A program made the position numbers and the translations under genes. A DNA stretch of 64,000 nucleotides from Candidatus Flexifilum affinis. GTDB lineage: Bacteria > Chloroflexota > Anaerolineae > Aggregatilineales > Phototrophicaceae. Shown piece after piece: positions 63,463-64,000 of the stretch; within the stretch, counting starts at the first letter, position 1; every line of letters begins with the position of its first letter. Below the pieces are notes generated by a model. That model worked only from the letters and a program-made list of their open reading frames with translations, made no database searches and was not told the origin of the DNA. The stretch covers positions 124,001 through 188,000 of the forward strand of contig JADJPJ010000093.1 in assembly GCA_016713325.1 (NCBI GenBank), in the 5' to 3' direction.

Positions 63463-64000
63463 ATGTCCGTTTTGCTCCCGAGCCCTGCCTCGGCAAAGCT
63501 TACTTCGCTTTCGGACCAGGTATACGAACGCCTGCGTCTGTCCATTATCGGCCGCACGCTGAAACCCGGCGAGAAGCTGGTCGAACTGGACATCGCCGCG
63601 CAGATGGGCACCAGCCAGGGTCCTGTGCGTGAGGCGCTCCAGCGGCTCGAACATGACGGCCTGGTGGAACGCCGTGCGCGCAGCGGCAGCTTTGTCACTC
63701 CCCTCAAAATGGATGAGATGGTCGAGCTGGTCGACATCCGCTGTTCTGTCGAAAGCTTTGCCATTCGCCGCGCAGCCACGAGCATCACGCCGAGACAGTG
63801 CGACGAGCTCGACAACCTGGTCGCGCAAATGGCGGCGGCGGGCGCCAATCACGACATCATGACGCTGGCTGAGATCGACGTGCAGTTCCACCGCACCATC
63901 ATCGAATGGTCTGGCAGCAAGACACTGCTGCGCGTCTGGTCGACGCTGGGAAATCAGATCCAGCGCTTCGTCGTCCAGACCCATTCGGAGGCGTATTCCG
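63463..64000 (+). CDS. GntR/FadR-family (FCD) regulator, 3' end outside window
   Basis: The frame from ATG 63463 stays open to the edge, 179 residues. The winged helix-turn-helix is at about 15-75 (SDQVYERLRLSIIGRTLKPGEKLVELDIAAQMGTS split, GPVREALQRLEHDGLVERRARSGSFVT). The FCD effector domain begins at about 85 (ELVDIRCSVESFAIRRAA), with a metal/ligand Asp-His pair (IDVQFHRTII). It likely controls genes to the right of the window, and perhaps itself through the palindrome in its promoter. It may also influence the FAH gene upstream. Confidence 0.9.
   Translation, partial: MSVLLPSPASAKLTSLSDQVYERLRLSIIGRTLKPGEKLVELDIAAQMGTSQGPVREALQRLEHDGLVERRARSGSFVTPLKMDEMVELVDIRCSVESFAIRRAATSITPRQCDELDNLVAQMAAAGANHDIMTLAEIDVQFHRTIIEWSGSKTLLRVWSTLGNQIQRFVVQTHSEAYS

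Overview
The window looks like a GC-rich chromosomal segment of an uncultured, heterotrophic Chloroflexota bacterium, probably Anaerolineae-like. This is an inference from gene content: LacI-controlled sugar loci, many glycoside hydrolases, Dpp-, MalFGK- and Ssu-type ABC importers, choice-of-anchor-Q/dockerin beta-helix proteins, and frequent palindromic intergenic repeats. No rRNA, tRNA, CRISPR array, phage gene or transposase gene was recognised.

Layout. 1-0.65 kb: 3' end of a sensor histidine kinase. 0.8-5.8 kb: LacI regulator, aldo/keto reductase, FGGY kinase and GatD-like dehydrogenase, which fit an aldose-polyol-ketose-ketose phosphate route. 5.8-7.9 kb: PAP2-like membrane protein, unknown protein, YceI-like protein. 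8.0-13.2 kb (minus): an Ssu/Tau/NMT1-type ABC importer in one operon with a three-domain NRPS-like protein (adenylation, carrier, thioesterase); this is the least ordinary system here. 13.4-13.7 kb: MITE-like element. 13.9-21.6 kb: GH4 alpha-galactosidase, frameshifted secreted protein, Ser/Thr kinase-ATPase-TPR fusion, URO-D-like protein, DUF2231 protein, small acidic protein. 22-24 kb: secreted beta-helix protein with dockerin. 24.2-29.3 kb (minus): three-gene phosphorelay cluster. 29.5-32.5 kb: AraC regulator divergent from a GH127 beta-L-arabinofuranosidase. 32.7-40.8 kb: secreted SH3-like protein, DUF1003, VOC protein, GH3 beta-glucosidase, ClC transporter with four CBS domains. 40.9-49.4 kb: arabinoside locus (GH51, divergent LacI, sugar ABC importer, second GH51-like enzyme). 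49.4-51.4 kb: a scar zone of gene remnants and repeats. 51.4-55.9 kb (minus): peptide-type ABC importer with M42 peptidase. 56.3-64 kb: zinc deacylase, Gfo/Idh/MocA oxidoreductase, small protein, secreted metalloprotease, zinc deaminase, FAH-family hydrolase and the start of a GntR/FadR-type regulator.

How it fits together: most genes serve uptake and breakdown of plant-type glycans. A near-palindromic operator-like site, GCATTCGAATTCA, occurs upstream of GH51, upstream of the second LacI/ABC operon, and with one mismatch upstream of GH127, suggesting one arabinoside regulon. Seven genes carry single frameshifts, six explained by one missing base next to an identical base or in a homopolymer, so many are probably consensus-sequence errors rather than true pseudogenes.
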